A DNA stretch of 64,000 nucleotides from Algibacter sp. L3A6 (GTDB taxonomy: Bacteria; Bacteroidota; Bacteroidia; Flavobacteriales; Flavobacteriaceae): positions 496,001-560,000 of the forward strand of contig NZ_CP047030.1 of NCBI RefSeq assembly GCF_009796825.1, read 5' to 3'. The notes under the pieces were generated by a model, which saw nothing but the letters and a program-made list of their open reading frames with translations, made no database searches and was not told the DNA's origin. Positions 18,289 through 27,357 of the stretch are shown here, in pieces; position 1 is the first letter of the stretch; each line of letters starts with the position of its first letter. A program made the translations under genes and the position numbers.

Positions 18289-18795
18289 ATGAAACACGCA
18301 AAATACATTATTGCAATATTAACTATTGCAACCCTTACAAGTTGTGGTATTTACTCTTTTACAGGGACGTCTATTTCTTCTGACATAAAAACCTACCAAG
18401 TAAATCGATTTGAAAACAATGCCCTTTTAGTCGAACCTGGTTTAGAGCGAGATTTTAAATTAGCTTTAGAAGATTTAATTCAAAATCAAACCAACTTAAG
18501 TCTCGTACCATCTAATGGTGATTTAGTTTACGAAGGCGAAATTACAGGATACCGTGTTTCTCCAACAACAGCTACATCAGAAAATGTTGCAGCTCAAAAC
18601 AGATTAACCATAAGTGTAAAGCTTAGGTTTTTCAACAGAAAAAAAGAAGAGGACGATTTGGAACAAAGCTTCTCTTTTTTCTATGATTACGATGGAACAG
18701 CACAACTTATTGGAACCACGAAAACCACAGCACACGAAGAAATTTTTGAGCGTTTAACTCAAGACATTTTCAATGCTACGTTAGCAAAATGGTAA
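18289..18795 (+). CDS. lptE: LptE-like LPS-assembly lipoprotein
   Basis: A 168-residue outer-membrane lipoprotein of the Bacteroidota LptE group, which plugs the LptD barrel and assists lipopolysaccharide insertion. The signal peptide MKHAKYIIAILTIATLTSCG has its lipobox Cys at residue 19, followed by IYSFTGTSI. The rest is alpha/beta with an RLTISVKLRFFN strand and a short-acidic C-terminus. The place between the sigma-54 activator and the TPR gene before secG is the usual flavobacterial arrangement as I recall it. Similarity to proteobacterial LptE is weak at sequence level, so the name rests on length, lipobox, fold pattern and context. Confidence 0.82.
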   Translation: MKHAKYIIAILTIATLTSCGIYSFTGTSISSDIKTYQVNRFENNALLVEPGLERDFKLALEDLIQNQTNLSLVPSNGDLVYEGEITGYRVSPTTATSENVAAQNRLTISVKLRFFNRKKEEDDLEQSFSFFYDYDGTAQLIGTTKTTAHEEIFERLTQDIFNATLAKW

Positions 18796-18851
18796 TAAAA
18801 CCAAGCGTTAACAATCATTTTTAGATTAATATTAAAAATTTGGCTTAGCCA

Positions 18852-19799
18852 ATGAATCGAACCGATTTTACATATTTACTACAAAACCCGCATGCTATAA
18901 CGCATGAACAAACCGAGGCTATTAAATCTATACTAGATCAATATCCTTATTTTCAATCGGCACGCGCTATTCATTTAAAAGGATTAAAAGATCAAAGTAG
19001 TTTAGATTATAATCAAGCCTTAAAAACTACAGCTGCCTACACCACAGACCGTAGTATTTTATTCGATTTTATTACTTCGGAACATTTTATTCAGAATGAA
19101 ATTTCACAATACATCAAAAAGAACATTTCACCTATAAATGATATAGAAATTGATGTTGAAGATATCACAGTTTACAAAAAAGTAACTATTGATGATACTT
19201 TAAAGCAACAAATACAGGATACTACTGGTGTTTTAGATCCTTCATTATTTGAACCTAAAGAATTTCGCCCGAAAAAAGAAACGACTCTTCCTATAATTCC
19301 TTCTGAACATATTGAAACTTCATCTGAAAAAGTTGATCAACTCGAAAAAAACACTCCAGAAGCTATTTTGAATTTAGGGACACCACTTCCCTTTGATAAA
19401 AAAGAATCGCATTCTTTTAACCAATGGTTAAAACTTACACAATTTAAGCCTATTGAGCGCGAACCTGAAGTTTCAAAAAAAACAACTAAAAAGAAATCGG
19501 AAAAAGCCTTAAAAAAGGAGAAAAAATTCGATTTAATTGATAAATTCATCATTAAAAACCCAAAAATAAACCCAACAAAGCCACTTTTGCTTAAAGGAAA
19601 TTTAGCTAAAGCCCAAATGATACAGCCGGAAGCCTTAATGACAGAGACTTTAGCACGTATTTATGTAGAACAAAAAAATTATTCGAAGGCCATTCAATCT
19701 TATAAAATTTTAAGTTTGAAATATCCAGAAAAAAGTGGTTTCTTTGCAAACCAAATCGAGGCAGTAAAACAATTACAAGAACAAAATAACAAGAAATAA
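18852..19799 (+). CDS. TPR-containing protein of unknown function
   Basis: A 315-residue soluble protein without signal peptide. The N-terminal 70 residues (LLQNPHAITHEQTEAIKSIL, then QYPYFQSARAIHLKGLKD) are helical and typical of a flavobacterial family found in this place. The middle is charged and of low complexity, with a Lys-rich patch (KKTTKKKSEKALKKEKK, about 208-225). The C-terminus holds one clear tetratricopeptide unit (TLARIYVEQKNYSKAIQSY, then LSLKYPEKSGFFANQI). The stop overlaps the secG start by one base (TAATG), which implies coupling with secG. A link with secretion or envelope assembly is only suggested by the neighbours lptE and secG. Confidence 0.78.
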   Translation: MNRTDFTYLLQNPHAITHEQTEAIKSILDQYPYFQSARAIHLKGLKDQSSLDYNQALKTTAAYTTDRSILFDFITSEHFIQNEISQYIKKNISPINDIEIDVEDITVYKKVTIDDTLKQQIQDTTGVLDPSLFEPKEFRPKKETTLPIIPSEHIETSSEKVDQLEKNTPEAILNLGTPLPFDKKESHSFNQWLKLTQFKPIEREPEVSKKTTKKKSEKALKKEKKFDLIDKFIIKNPKINPTKPLLLKGNLAKAQMIQPEALMTETLARIYVEQKNYSKAIQSYKILSLKYPEKSGFFANQIEAVKQLQEQNNKK

Positions 19800-20149
19800 T
19801 GAGTACGTTTACAATATTTTTAGCATTAATAGTTGTGGTAGCATTTTTACTAATTGTAGTAATTATGGTGCAAAACCCTAAGGGTGGTGGATTATCTTCT
19901 TCATTTGGAGGTGGTGGAACACAGCAATTAGGCGGTGTAAAAAAGACAACCGATTTTTTAGACAAAAGCACATGGTACTTAGCTACATTTTTGCTAATAT
20001 TAATTTTAGCTTCAAACATAGCTATTAACAGAGGGGATTCTTCTTTAGAATCTAAAGCTTTAGATACTGATGCACCAAGCACTCAACCTTTAGCAACTCC
20101 TGCTAATACAGCAACCGATGCTGCTACAATAAAAGATAGTGTGAACTAA
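19799..20149 (+). CDS. secG: Preprotein translocase subunit SecG
   Basis: SecG, 116 residues, the small accessory subunit of the SecYEG channel. The first hydrophobic helix (TIFLALIVVVAFLLIVVIMV) is followed by the hallmark QNPKGGGLSSSFGGGG and QQLGGVKKTTDFLDKSTW, then a second helix (ATFLLILILASNIAI). A 35-residue Ser/Thr/Ala-rich C-terminal tail extends past the usual end and is common in flavobacteria. It starts within the stop of the TPR gene and ends the operon, 25 bases before a strong terminator. Confidence 0.95.
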   Translation: MSTFTIFLALIVVVAFLLIVVIMVQNPKGGGLSSSFGGGGTQQLGGVKKTTDFLDKSTWYLATFLLILILASNIAINRGDSSLESKALDTDAPSTQPLATPANTATDAATIKDSVN

Positions 20150-20173
20150 GATTCTCAAAAACATATTATATTT

Positions 20174-20208
20174 AAAAATGCCAACTTATACAGTTGGCAT
20201 TTTTTATT
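20174..20208 (+). terminator. Terminator of the miaB-secG operon
   Basis: Perfect 13-bp stem (AAAAATGCCAACT at 20174-20186, complement at 20192-20204) with a 5-base loop and T-rich sequence after it. It ends the plus-strand operon and separates it from groES. Confidence 0.87.
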
Positions 20209-20216
20209 TCTGCAAG

Positions 20217-20250
20217 TTTGTCAGTCTATTGCTCTTGGCATATTTTTAGC
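20217..20250 (+). promoter_or_regulatory. groES: groESL promoter region with a sigma-54-like -24/-12 site
   Basis: TTGGCATATTTTTAGC (20235-20250) has the GG-N10-GC spacing that defines sigma-54 promoters: TGGCA is kept at -24, with TAGC instead of TTGC at -12. The implied start point is near 20262, about 40 bases before the groES ATG. The same stretch can be read as a housekeeping promoter: TTTG at 20217-20220, 20 bases, then TATTTTTA at 20241-20248, one mismatch to TAnnTTTG. Both readings overlap and cannot be separated by eye. No CIRCE element is visible. Confidence 0.5.
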
Positions 20251-20300
20251 GTACTATTAAAGCGTTAATCATAATTTAATTAATTAAAAATAATATAAAA

Positions 20301-20576
20301 ATGAGCTTAAACATTAAACCATTAGCAGACCGCGTTCTTATTGAGCCTGCTGCCGCTGAGACTAAAACAGCATCAGGAATTATTATTCCAGATAACGCCA
20401 AAGAAAAACCACAAAAAGGAACTGTTGTTGCCGCAGGAAAAGGCACCAAAGATGAGCCTATTACTGTAAAAGTTGGTGACACTGTTTTATATGGTAAATA
20501 TGCTGGCACAGAATTAAAATTAGAAGGGACAGATTATTTAATTATGCGTGAGAGCGATATTCTTGCAATTATTTAA
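20301..20576 (+). CDS. groES: Co-chaperonin GroES
   Basis: GroES, 91 residues, the seven-membered lid of the GroEL folding chamber. It starts NIKPLADRVLIEPAAAETKT, carries the mobile loop SGIIIPDNAKEKPQKG that docks on GroEL, and ends with DYLIMRESDILAII. Length and sequence are standard. It is followed by groEL after 105 bases containing a small GNRA hairpin. Confidence 0.98.
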   Translation: MSLNIKPLADRVLIEPAAAETKTASGIIIPDNAKEKPQKGTVVAAGKGTKDEPITVKVGDTVLYGKYAGTELKLEGTDYLIMRESDILAII

Positions 20577-20591
20577 TAATTCCTTTTTTAT

Positions 20592-20609
20592 TTTCCGCGA
20601 AAGCGGAAA
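20592..20609 (+). other. GAAA-tetraloop hairpin in the groES-groEL spacer
   Basis: TTTCCGC (20592-20598), loop GAAA, and GCGGAAA (20603-20609) form a perfect 7-bp stem capped by a GNRA tetraloop. It lies 16 bases after the groES stop. There is no T run after it, so it is not an obvious terminator. It could stabilise or process the groES/groEL mRNA, or be one copy of a dispersed hairpin repeat. Confidence 0.6.
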
Positions 20610-20681
20610 CCTCATCAATTTAAACTAGATTTTCATTAAATAGATTTTCTCCTTAGTGAGAATAAAAAAATTAAACATATT

Positions 20682-22313
20682 ATGGCAAAAGATATAAAAT
20701 TTGATATTGAAGCACGCGACGGATTAAAACGTGGTGTTGATGCATTAGCAAACGCAGTAAAAGTAACGTTAGGACCAAAAGGACGTAACGTAATTATTAG
20801 TAAAAGTTTTGGAGCACCACAAGTAACTAAAGATGGTGTATCTGTAGCTAAAGAAATTGAATTAGAAAACCCATTAGAAAATATGGGTGCGCAAATGGTT
20901 AAAGAAGTTGCTTCTAAAACTAACGATTTAGCTGGTGATGGTACTACAACTGCAACTGTATTAGCTCAAGCTATTGTAAAAGAAGGCTTAAAAAACGTTG
21001 CTGCAGGTGCTAACCCAATGGATTTAAAACGTGGTATTGACAAAGCTGTTGATGCTATTGTTGCCGATCTTGAAAAGCAAGCTAAAAAAGTAGGTAACTC
21101 ATCAGAAATGATAAAACAAGTTGCTGCTATTTCTGCAAATAATGATGATACTATTGGCGAATTAATCGCTACGGCTTTTGGTAAAGTTGGTAAAGAAGGT
21201 GTTATTACTGTTGAAGAAGCTAAAGGGATGGAAACTTATGTTGACGTTGTTGAAGGTATGCAGTTTGATAGAGGTTACCTTTCTCCTTACTTTGTTACCG
21301 ATTCTGATAAAATGATTGCTGATTTAGAAAATCCATACATTTTATTATTCGACAAAAAGATTTCTAACTTAAACGAAATTCTTCCAATTTTAGAGCCTGT
21401 TGCTCAATCTGGTCGTCCGTTATTAATTATTGCGGAAGATGTTGATGGACAAGCGTTAGCGACTTTAGTTGTAAATAAATTACGTGGTGGATTAAAAATA
21501 GCAGCTGTTAAAGCGCCTGGTTTTGGTGACCGTCGTAAAGCTATGTTAGAAGATATTGCTATCTTAACTGGTGGAACTGTAATTTCTGAAGAAAGAGGTT
21601 TTACTTTAGAGAATGCAGATTTAACAATGCTTGGTACTGCTGAAACAGTAACAATTGATAAAGACAACACAACTATTGTAAATGGTTCTGGTGATGCTGA
21701 ATCTATTAAAAATAGAGTAAACCAAATTAAATCTCAAATTGAAACTACAACTTCAGATTACGATAAAGAGAAACTACAAGAGCGTTTAGCTAAATTAGCT
21801 GGTGGTGTTGCTGTTCTTTATGTTGGAGCTGCAAGTGAAGTTGAAATGAAAGAGAAAAAAGACCGTGTTGATGATGCATTACACGCAACTAGAGCAGCCG
21901 TAGAAGAAGGTATTGTTGCTGGTGGTGGTGTTGCATTAGTAAGAGCTAAATCTGTTTTAGAGAAGCTTACAACAGAAAACTTAGATGAAACAACTGGTGT
22001 GCAAATTGTAGCTCGTGCTATTGAAGCGCCTTTACGTACTATTGTTGAAAATGCAGGTGGGGAAGGTAGTGTTGTTATCGCTAAAGTTTTAGAAGGTAAA
22101 AAAGATTTTGGTTTCGATGCCAAAACAGATCAATATGTTGATATGCTTAAAGCAGGTATTATCGATCCTAAAAAAGTAACACGTGTAGCATTAGAAAATG
22201 CAGCATCGGTTGCTGGAATGATTTTAACTACAGAATGTGCTTTAATCGACATTAAAGAAGATGCAGCTGCAATGCCTCCAATGGGTGGCGGCGGTATGCC
22301 AGGCATGATGTAA
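20682..22313 (+). CDS. groEL: Chaperonin GroEL
   Basis: GroEL, 543 residues, the ATP-driven double-ring chaperonin. It starts MAKDIKFDIEARDGLKRGVD, has the ATP site LGPKGRNVI and GDGTTTATVLAQ (Asp in GDGTTT is catalytic), the apical domain around 190-375 and the family signature AAVEEGIVAGGG. It ends with the flexible Gly-Met tail (GGGGMPGMM). The codon use is strongly selected compared with its neighbours, as expected for a highly expressed gene. It is followed by a strong terminator. Confidence 0.99.
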   Translation: MAKDIKFDIEARDGLKRGVDALANAVKVTLGPKGRNVIISKSFGAPQVTKDGVSVAKEIELENPLENMGAQMVKEVASKTNDLAGDGTTTATVLAQAIVKEGLKNVAAGANPMDLKRGIDKAVDAIVADLEKQAKKVGNSSEMIKQVAAISANNDDTIGELIATAFGKVGKEGVITVEEAKGMETYVDVVEGMQFDRGYLSPYFVTDSDKMIADLENPYILLFDKKISNLNEILPILEPVAQSGRPLLIIAEDVDGQALATLVVNKLRGGLKIAAVKAPGFGDRRKAMLEDIAILTGGTVISEERGFTLENADLTMLGTAETVTIDKDNTTIVNGSGDAESIKNRVNQIKSQIETTTSDYDKEKLQERLAKLAGGVAVLYVGAASEVEMKEKKDRVDDALHATRAAVEEGIVAGGGVALVRAKSVLEKLTTENLDETTGVQIVARAIEAPLRTIVENAGGEGSVVIAKVLEGKKDFGFDAKTDQYVDMLKAGIIDPKKVTRVALENAASVAGMILTTECALIDIKEDAAAMPPMGGGGMPGMM

Positions 22314-22337
22314 TAACATCACATATATAGTATTAAA

Positions 22338-22375
22338 AAGGGGGCTTTCTAAAACTTTAGAAAGCCCCTTTTTTT
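22338..22375 (+). terminator. Terminator of groESL
   Basis: A GC-rich stem of about 12 bp (GGGGCTTTCTAA and its complement, 22341-22368) with a tight loop, followed by seven T. It starts 25 bases after the groEL stop. The rest of the 240-base gap to 22553 holds only the opposite-strand terminator at 22467-22497; I see nothing else in it. Confidence 0.9.
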
Positions 22376-22460
22376 ATTCAATCTATATCTTTTCACCCCC
22401 CATTATAGACACTGCTACAATCTCTAAACTTTGAGATAAGTAAAACTAACGCTGTATATA

Positions 22461-22497
22461 AAAAACAAAAACTCCAAGCATGACACTTGGAGTTTTT
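22461..22497 (-). terminator. Terminator of the FAS1/SusCD operon
   Basis: Perfect 12-bp stem (AAAAACTCCAAG at 22467-22478, complement at 22486-22497) with a 7-base loop; the minus strand continues with a T-rich run (GTTTTTTAT). It lies 57 bases past the last susD stop and marks the end of the 15-kb operon. Confidence 0.87.
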
Positions 22498-22553
22498 TCC
22501 TTTTAAAAAAAAATAACAATAATATTAAGCTAATAATATAATCTTCCCATGTA

Positions 22554-24164
22554 TTACTGCGACACGAAATTGTCAGGAATACTTAATGGTAAATACCAGT
22601 TTTCTGGATTTAATAATTTTTGACCAACAGTTGCTGCTGCTCCACTTTCTCCTGCAGTTACAAACTTATTTGCAACAGCATTCGCTAATATTGTTGGATC
22701 GTTACTTCTAAGTGAAAAACGAACTAAATCTTCCCATCTGTTTCCTTCAAAAGCCAACTCTAAAGCGGCCTCATTAAGAATTAAAGTACCTACTTGCTCC
22801 ATAGCATTACTACTTGTTACATCGATATCTAAACCTACTGGAGCCATACCTACACGACCACGAACTCCTAAGTAGCCAGAAGTAGGCTCATCACTAGAAT
22901 TAGTTGCGTAATAGGTGTTTATATCAAAATTTAAATAAGCTTCCGCATTTTCAAAAATAGGAGCATCAACAGGGTCTACATCAGGATTATTAAAAATACC
23001 ATTTAAAATAGCTAATGCCTGTTCTGGATGTCCTGCATAATTAATAGCCTCTGCATACCTTAAATATACTTTAGCTGCTCTATTCCATGTAAAATAATCG
23101 TATTGGTATTTTTTAATTGGAAGTAAATCACTACTCGTATCAACCGAGCTACTAACTCGTGTATCTACTCCTTCAATCTTTGGCTCACCTTCAAACCCTA
23201 CAGATTGATCTGCCCAATTATATATAATTGATAATGACGCCGATAATTGATCTGTCACCACTGTAAAACTATTGTTAGGCTGTCTATATTGTTCACTAAA
23301 ACCAACATAATTGATAACCTCACTGGTTCTAACGGTTTCTCCGAATATATTTAACCAACCGCTTACTGTGCTATAAACTCCTCCTGACTCTGTAACCGTT
23401 ACCGAATTAGACCCAGATAAATATAAAACACCTTGTAAAGCCTCTTTATCTAAAAATGCTTTATATCTCGTTGCCGCTAGTGCGTTGTTTCCTTTCCATA
23501 AATGTAAGTCTCCCAAAAGAATATCTTGATCAGGAATCATGTCAAAAATTTCAAACCCTAAAGAGCCTGCATATTTTGTTACATTCTCTACACCTTCAAC
23601 CTCGGCGAGATTAGAAATTAATTGATCTAAAGCCTGATCAATTGATAATAAAGGGTAAGTATCATCCAGTTCATCACTCGTTCTAATTGGTTTTGTAATG
23701 TATGGTAACTTTCCATAATTTATTAGAATTTGCATTTGCGCCCATGTTCTAATTCTTAAAATAGAAGCATAATCATCTAATAATTGATTTTCGTAAGCAT
23801 CCGTATCAATACCTTCTAAAGCAAAATTACAGTTATTGATAATAGAAAACATAGTCGTTAAATCTGCATAACTATTATCTTCACTTATGCTGTGGTTGTT
23901 AACTTCTTGAAGCTCATCAATAGAGTTTGCATTTACATTTACTAAATCTGCACGTAACTCACCTAGCACTACATATTGCCCTACAACGCCTTGCAATTGA
24001 GAAAGTACTCCAAACAATGCCGATCTAGCATCTATTTGATCGTCGCCAAGGTAATCCTCGGCAAGCAATACTTCTTCAGGTTCTACTTCTAACAAACTCT
24101 CGCAAGAGGTTAAAAGCGTTAATCCGAAAAGTATGCTGAACGTAATATTTCTATATTGTTTCAT
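22554..24164 (-). CDS. SusD/RagB-like nutrient-binding lipoprotein (pair 2)
   Basis: A 536-residue SusD-family lipoprotein that caps a SusC barrel and delivers glycans to it on the cell surface. The signal peptide MKQYRNITFSILFGLTLLTS ends in a lipobox Cys (TSCESLLEVEPEEVLL), followed by the family N-terminus. The helical TPR-like core includes ADLTTMFSIINNCNFALEGI, and the C-terminal part has the usual sequence ALELAFEGNRWEDLVRFSLR and final WYLPLSIPDN. It is the last gene of the operon and directly follows its SusC partner by 39 bases. Sequence does not tell the ligand. Confidence 0.95.
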   Translation of the reverse strand: MKQYRNITFSILFGLTLLTSCESLLEVEPEEVLLAEDYLGDDQIDARSALFGVLSQLQGVVGQYVVLGELRADLVNVNANSIDELQEVNNHSISEDNSYADLTTMFSIINNCNFALEGIDTDAYENQLLDDYASILRIRTWAQMQILINYGKLPYITKPIRTSDELDDTYPLLSIDQALDQLISNLAEVEGVENVTKYAGSLGFEIFDMIPDQDILLGDLHLWKGNNALAATRYKAFLDKEALQGVLYLSGSNSVTVTESGGVYSTVSGWLNIFGETVRTSEVINYVGFSEQYRQPNNSFTVVTDQLSASLSIIYNWADQSVGFEGEPKIEGVDTRVSSSVDTSSDLLPIKKYQYDYFTWNRAAKVYLRYAEAINYAGHPEQALAILNGIFNNPDVDPVDAPIFENAEAYLNFDINTYYATNSSDEPTSGYLGVRGRVGMAPVGLDIDVTSSNAMEQVGTLILNEAALELAFEGNRWEDLVRFSLRSNDPTILANAVANKFVTAGESGAAATVGQKLLNPENWYLPLSIPDNFVSQ

Positions 24165-24203
24165 TTATATCTATTTTTTTATTTTGAATCTATTATACAA
24201 AAA

Positions 24204-27200
24204 TTATAGTCCTACTCTAACTCCAACTAAAACTGAAGTGTATTGTGGTGTTAAACCGGCATCGATACCTTGTAAATAACTTGTTTGAGACGAGCTCACT
24301 TCTGGATCAAACCCTAAATAATCTGTAATTGTAAATAAGTTATTTGCCGTTAGAAAAACTGTTGCATTAAAAAAGTTTGGACTATAAGATAATGATAAGG
24401 TTTTTAAACGAATGTAAGATCCATCTTCTATCCAACGGTCTGAAAACCTTGAATTACCAACAGCATCTCCATAAACCGCACGAGGTATATTTGTGTTTTG
24501 ATTTGCAACCGTCCAACGATTTGCTACCGCTTCACTTTGGTTAGCTAAACCAGACATAGATTCTGTTTGCCAGCGTTGTGCATTGTAGACATCGTTTCCT
24601 TGACTGAATGAAAAGATAGCCGATAAGGATACATTTTTATATGTAAATGTATTATAAACCATACCTGTAAAATCTGGATTAGGATTACCAATTACTACAC
24701 GATCGTCTTCATTAATCACATTATCTGAAGTATCACTATTCACAAAACGAACATCACCCGCTACAAATGGTTGCTCAAATCCTGCAAAATCTACCCAATT
24801 TAAACCTTCGGTTGAAGCTTCTGTAGCATTATTATAAATACCATCTGTTTTGTACCCGTAAAATAAACCTAGCGCACTGCCTTCTTTATTAATTATTGTC
24901 GCGTTTACACCAGCGATTTCATATATCTGCTGATCTCCAGGTAATGAGATAATCTTGTTTTTGTATTGAGAAATATTTCCTCCAACATCCCACGTAAAGT
25001 TATCTGTATTAATAACACGAGCATTAATCCCTAATTCGAAACCTCTATTTTTAAGTTTTCCATCGTTAGATAAGAATCCTTCACTACCAAAAACGGGGCT
25101 AATACTTGTTTGGTTTAACAAACCATCTGTAACATTGTTAAAATAATCTAAGTTTACAGATACGCGTTCGTTTAACAACCCTAAATCTAAACCTATGTTA
25201 GCTTTAGTTGTTTCTTCCCAACGGATAGAACTTTTAGCAATGTTACCATTAATAAGTCCTGTTCCTTCTAAAAATCTAGTAGAAACAAAATAAGATTCTG
25301 CATTGTAGTTTCCAATACCATCGTTACCTGTTAAACCATAACTTGCTCTAAGTTTTAATTTATCGATAAGATTATTGTTAGCCATAAAGTTTTCTGAAGA
25401 AATTAACCACCCCACTCCTAGACCAGGAAAAATACCGGTAGATTTAGCATCTCCAAAACGAGATGAACTATCTAAAGCTAAATTATAACTAACAAAATAT
25501 TTATTTAAAAATGAATAATCTGCATTAGCATAAAGTGATGCATATTTCCAATTACCAATATTACCAGAAGTAACAAACGTATCTCTATTACCATTATTAA
25601 GTGATGTAAATTGATCGTCTCCAGAGTTACCACTAATAGAGTATGAATTCTCATAATCATTTTGGTTGTAACGCACTCCTAAATTTATTGAGAAATCGTG
25701 AATATTATCAACGTTTAATTTATAGCTTAATCGTGTATCATTGTAAACAGAAAATAAACTCTCTACACTTACTTTTGATGTACGGTAAAAAGCATCACCG
25801 AAATCGTTAGTTTCTTCAGACAATCCTAAATCTGGTAAGAAAACATTTTGTCTGTTTTTAATATAATTAACACCCGATAAAGAACTCAATGTTAATTTAT
25901 CCGAAATTTTATAACCGAAGTTTAATTGTCCGTAAAGGTTATAATCTTTAGCTACAAAGGTTGCTACATCTGTAATAACTACAGGGTTACTAAAGCCACC
26001 AATATCATCAACATCCTGATAAACATCGGTTACTACACCATCTGCATTCTCTGTATAAGGTGCTAAAAATGGCGATTTATTAAGCGCCGAAAATATTGGA
26101 GATGTGCTTAACAAACCATCGTCATACAAACTTCTATCCGTATAACTTACACTTAAGTTTGTTGATAAAGATAATCTATCTGTAATATTGGTATCAGCAT
26201 TAAAACGTGTTGTAAAACGCTCGAAATCTGAATTAGAAATTACACCACCGTTAGTAGAATAACCAACAGATAAACCATATTTAGCAATCTCATCACCACC
26301 AGTTACTTTTAAATAGTACTCATTAACATAGTTATCATCGAATACTTGTTTTTGCCAATCGGTAGAATTATGATATTTTTCATAATCTTGAAACGATGTA
26401 CTCTCATTAAAATAAGGCAAATTACTTATTTCACTATTAGTATAAAGTCCCGAACTATTTAATTGGTTAGATAAATACGTTTTGTATTGATCTGCATTCA
26501 TCATTCTAATATTATCTGGAGAAATATTTAAACCTGCTTGCGCATAGAAATCTATTTTAGTTGTTACATCGTCCGTTTTATTAGTTTCAATAAGTATTAC
26601 ACCATTTGCAGCTCTAGATCCGTAGATTGAAGCCGCATCTTTAATTACTGTAATATTTGCAATATCCTTTGGGTTTATATCCGATAAAGGATCGTAACTA
26701 TACCCTCTAATAATAGAATTATTATTAAACGTATTTGTTTCAATCATCATACCATCTACAACTATTAAAGGTTGTGTAGAACTATTTAAAGTATTGTACC
26801 CTCTAATAAAGTTATTAGAACCAATACCTGGAATCCCGGAACGCATTATACTACGCATACCGCTTACCTCATTACCTGTAATCATATTTGCAGCAGACTC
26901 ACGTGCCGTAGCAATATTACCTTCTCTTACAGAAATAGCACCTACTACAGAGGAGTTACTTTTAGCTCTAAGTGGTGTATTTATGTCTGTGTAATACGTA
27001 TTGAAATCCTTCTTATTAATTTTAATTTCAACTTTAGACCTTCCTTTTAAGGCAAACTCTTTATTTTGAAATTCTTGGCTACTTAATATAAGTGTAGCTC
27101 TACCATCTGGAACTTTTATCGAGAACGCACCTTTTTCGTCTGTAAGTACAGAGGAAAAATTGCCCGCTCGTACATTAACGCCAGCCAAAGGTTCTTTATT

Positions 27201-27320
27201 AGTAGCGTTAAGCACCGTTCCCGTAACTATTTTATTCGATTTTTCTTGTCCTTGCGATGCAAAAGTAATTCCGAAAAATAGAATGAAAAGCAGGGAATAT
27301 GTATTTTTTATTTTCATCAT
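24204..27320 (-). CDS. SusC/RagA-like TonB-dependent transporter (pair 2)
   Basis: A 1038-residue outer-membrane TonB-dependent transporter. The signal peptide (KNTYSLLFILFFGITFASQG) is followed by a carboxypeptidase-regulatory-like domain (VTGTVLNATNKEPLAGVNVR, about 35-110), a plug domain containing the SusC pattern TQPLIVVDGMMIETN and ITVIKDAASIYGSRAANGVI, then a beta-barrel ending in YTSVLVGVRVGL. The frame opens at 27335, but MMKIKNTY at 27320/27317 gives the better signal peptide. It lies between the 507-residue FAS1 gene and its SusD. The tandem arrangement with pair 1 in one operon suggests two related ligands or two sizes of one glycan. Confidence 0.95.
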   Translation of the reverse strand: MMKIKNTYSLLFILFFGITFASQGQEKSNKIVTGTVLNATNKEPLAGVNVRAGNFSSVLTDEKGAFSIKVPDGRATLILSSQEFQNKEFALKGRSKVEIKINKKDFNTYYTDINTPLRAKSNSSVVGAISVREGNIATARESAANMITGNEVSGMRSIMRSGIPGIGSNNFIRGYNTLNSSTQPLIVVDGMMIETNTFNNNSIIRGYSYDPLSDINPKDIANITVIKDAASIYGSRAANGVILIETNKTDDVTTKIDFYAQAGLNISPDNIRMMNADQYKTYLSNQLNSSGLYTNSEISNLPYFNESTSFQDYEKYHNSTDWQKQVFDDNYVNEYYLKVTGGDEIAKYGLSVGYSTNGGVISNSDFERFTTRFNADTNITDRLSLSTNLSVSYTDRSLYDDGLLSTSPIFSALNKSPFLAPYTENADGVVTDVYQDVDDIGGFSNPVVITDVATFVAKDYNLYGQLNFGYKISDKLTLSSLSGVNYIKNRQNVFLPDLGLSEETNDFGDAFYRTSKVSVESLFSVYNDTRLSYKLNVDNIHDFSINLGVRYNQNDYENSYSISGNSGDDQFTSLNNGNRDTFVTSGNIGNWKYASLYANADYSFLNKYFVSYNLALDSSSRFGDAKSTGIFPGLGVGWLISSENFMANNNLIDKLKLRASYGLTGNDGIGNYNAESYFVSTRFLEGTGLINGNIAKSSIRWEETTKANIGLDLGLLNERVSVNLDYFNNVTDGLLNQTSISPVFGSEGFLSNDGKLKNRGFELGINARVINTDNFTWDVGGNISQYKNKIISLPGDQQIYEIAGVNATIINKEGSALGLFYGYKTDGIYNNATEASTEGLNWVDFAGFEQPFVAGDVRFVNSDTSDNVINEDDRVVIGNPNPDFTGMVYNTFTYKNVSLSAIFSFSQGNDVYNAQRWQTESMSGLANQSEAVANRWTVANQNTNIPRAVYGDAVGNSRFSDRWIEDGSYIRLKTLSLSYSPNFFNATVFLTANNLFTITDYLGFDPEVSSSQTSYLQGIDAGLTPQYTSVLVGVRVGL

Positions 27321-27357
27321 AATCAGATAATTCATGTTTGTTTTTTAGTTAAAATAC

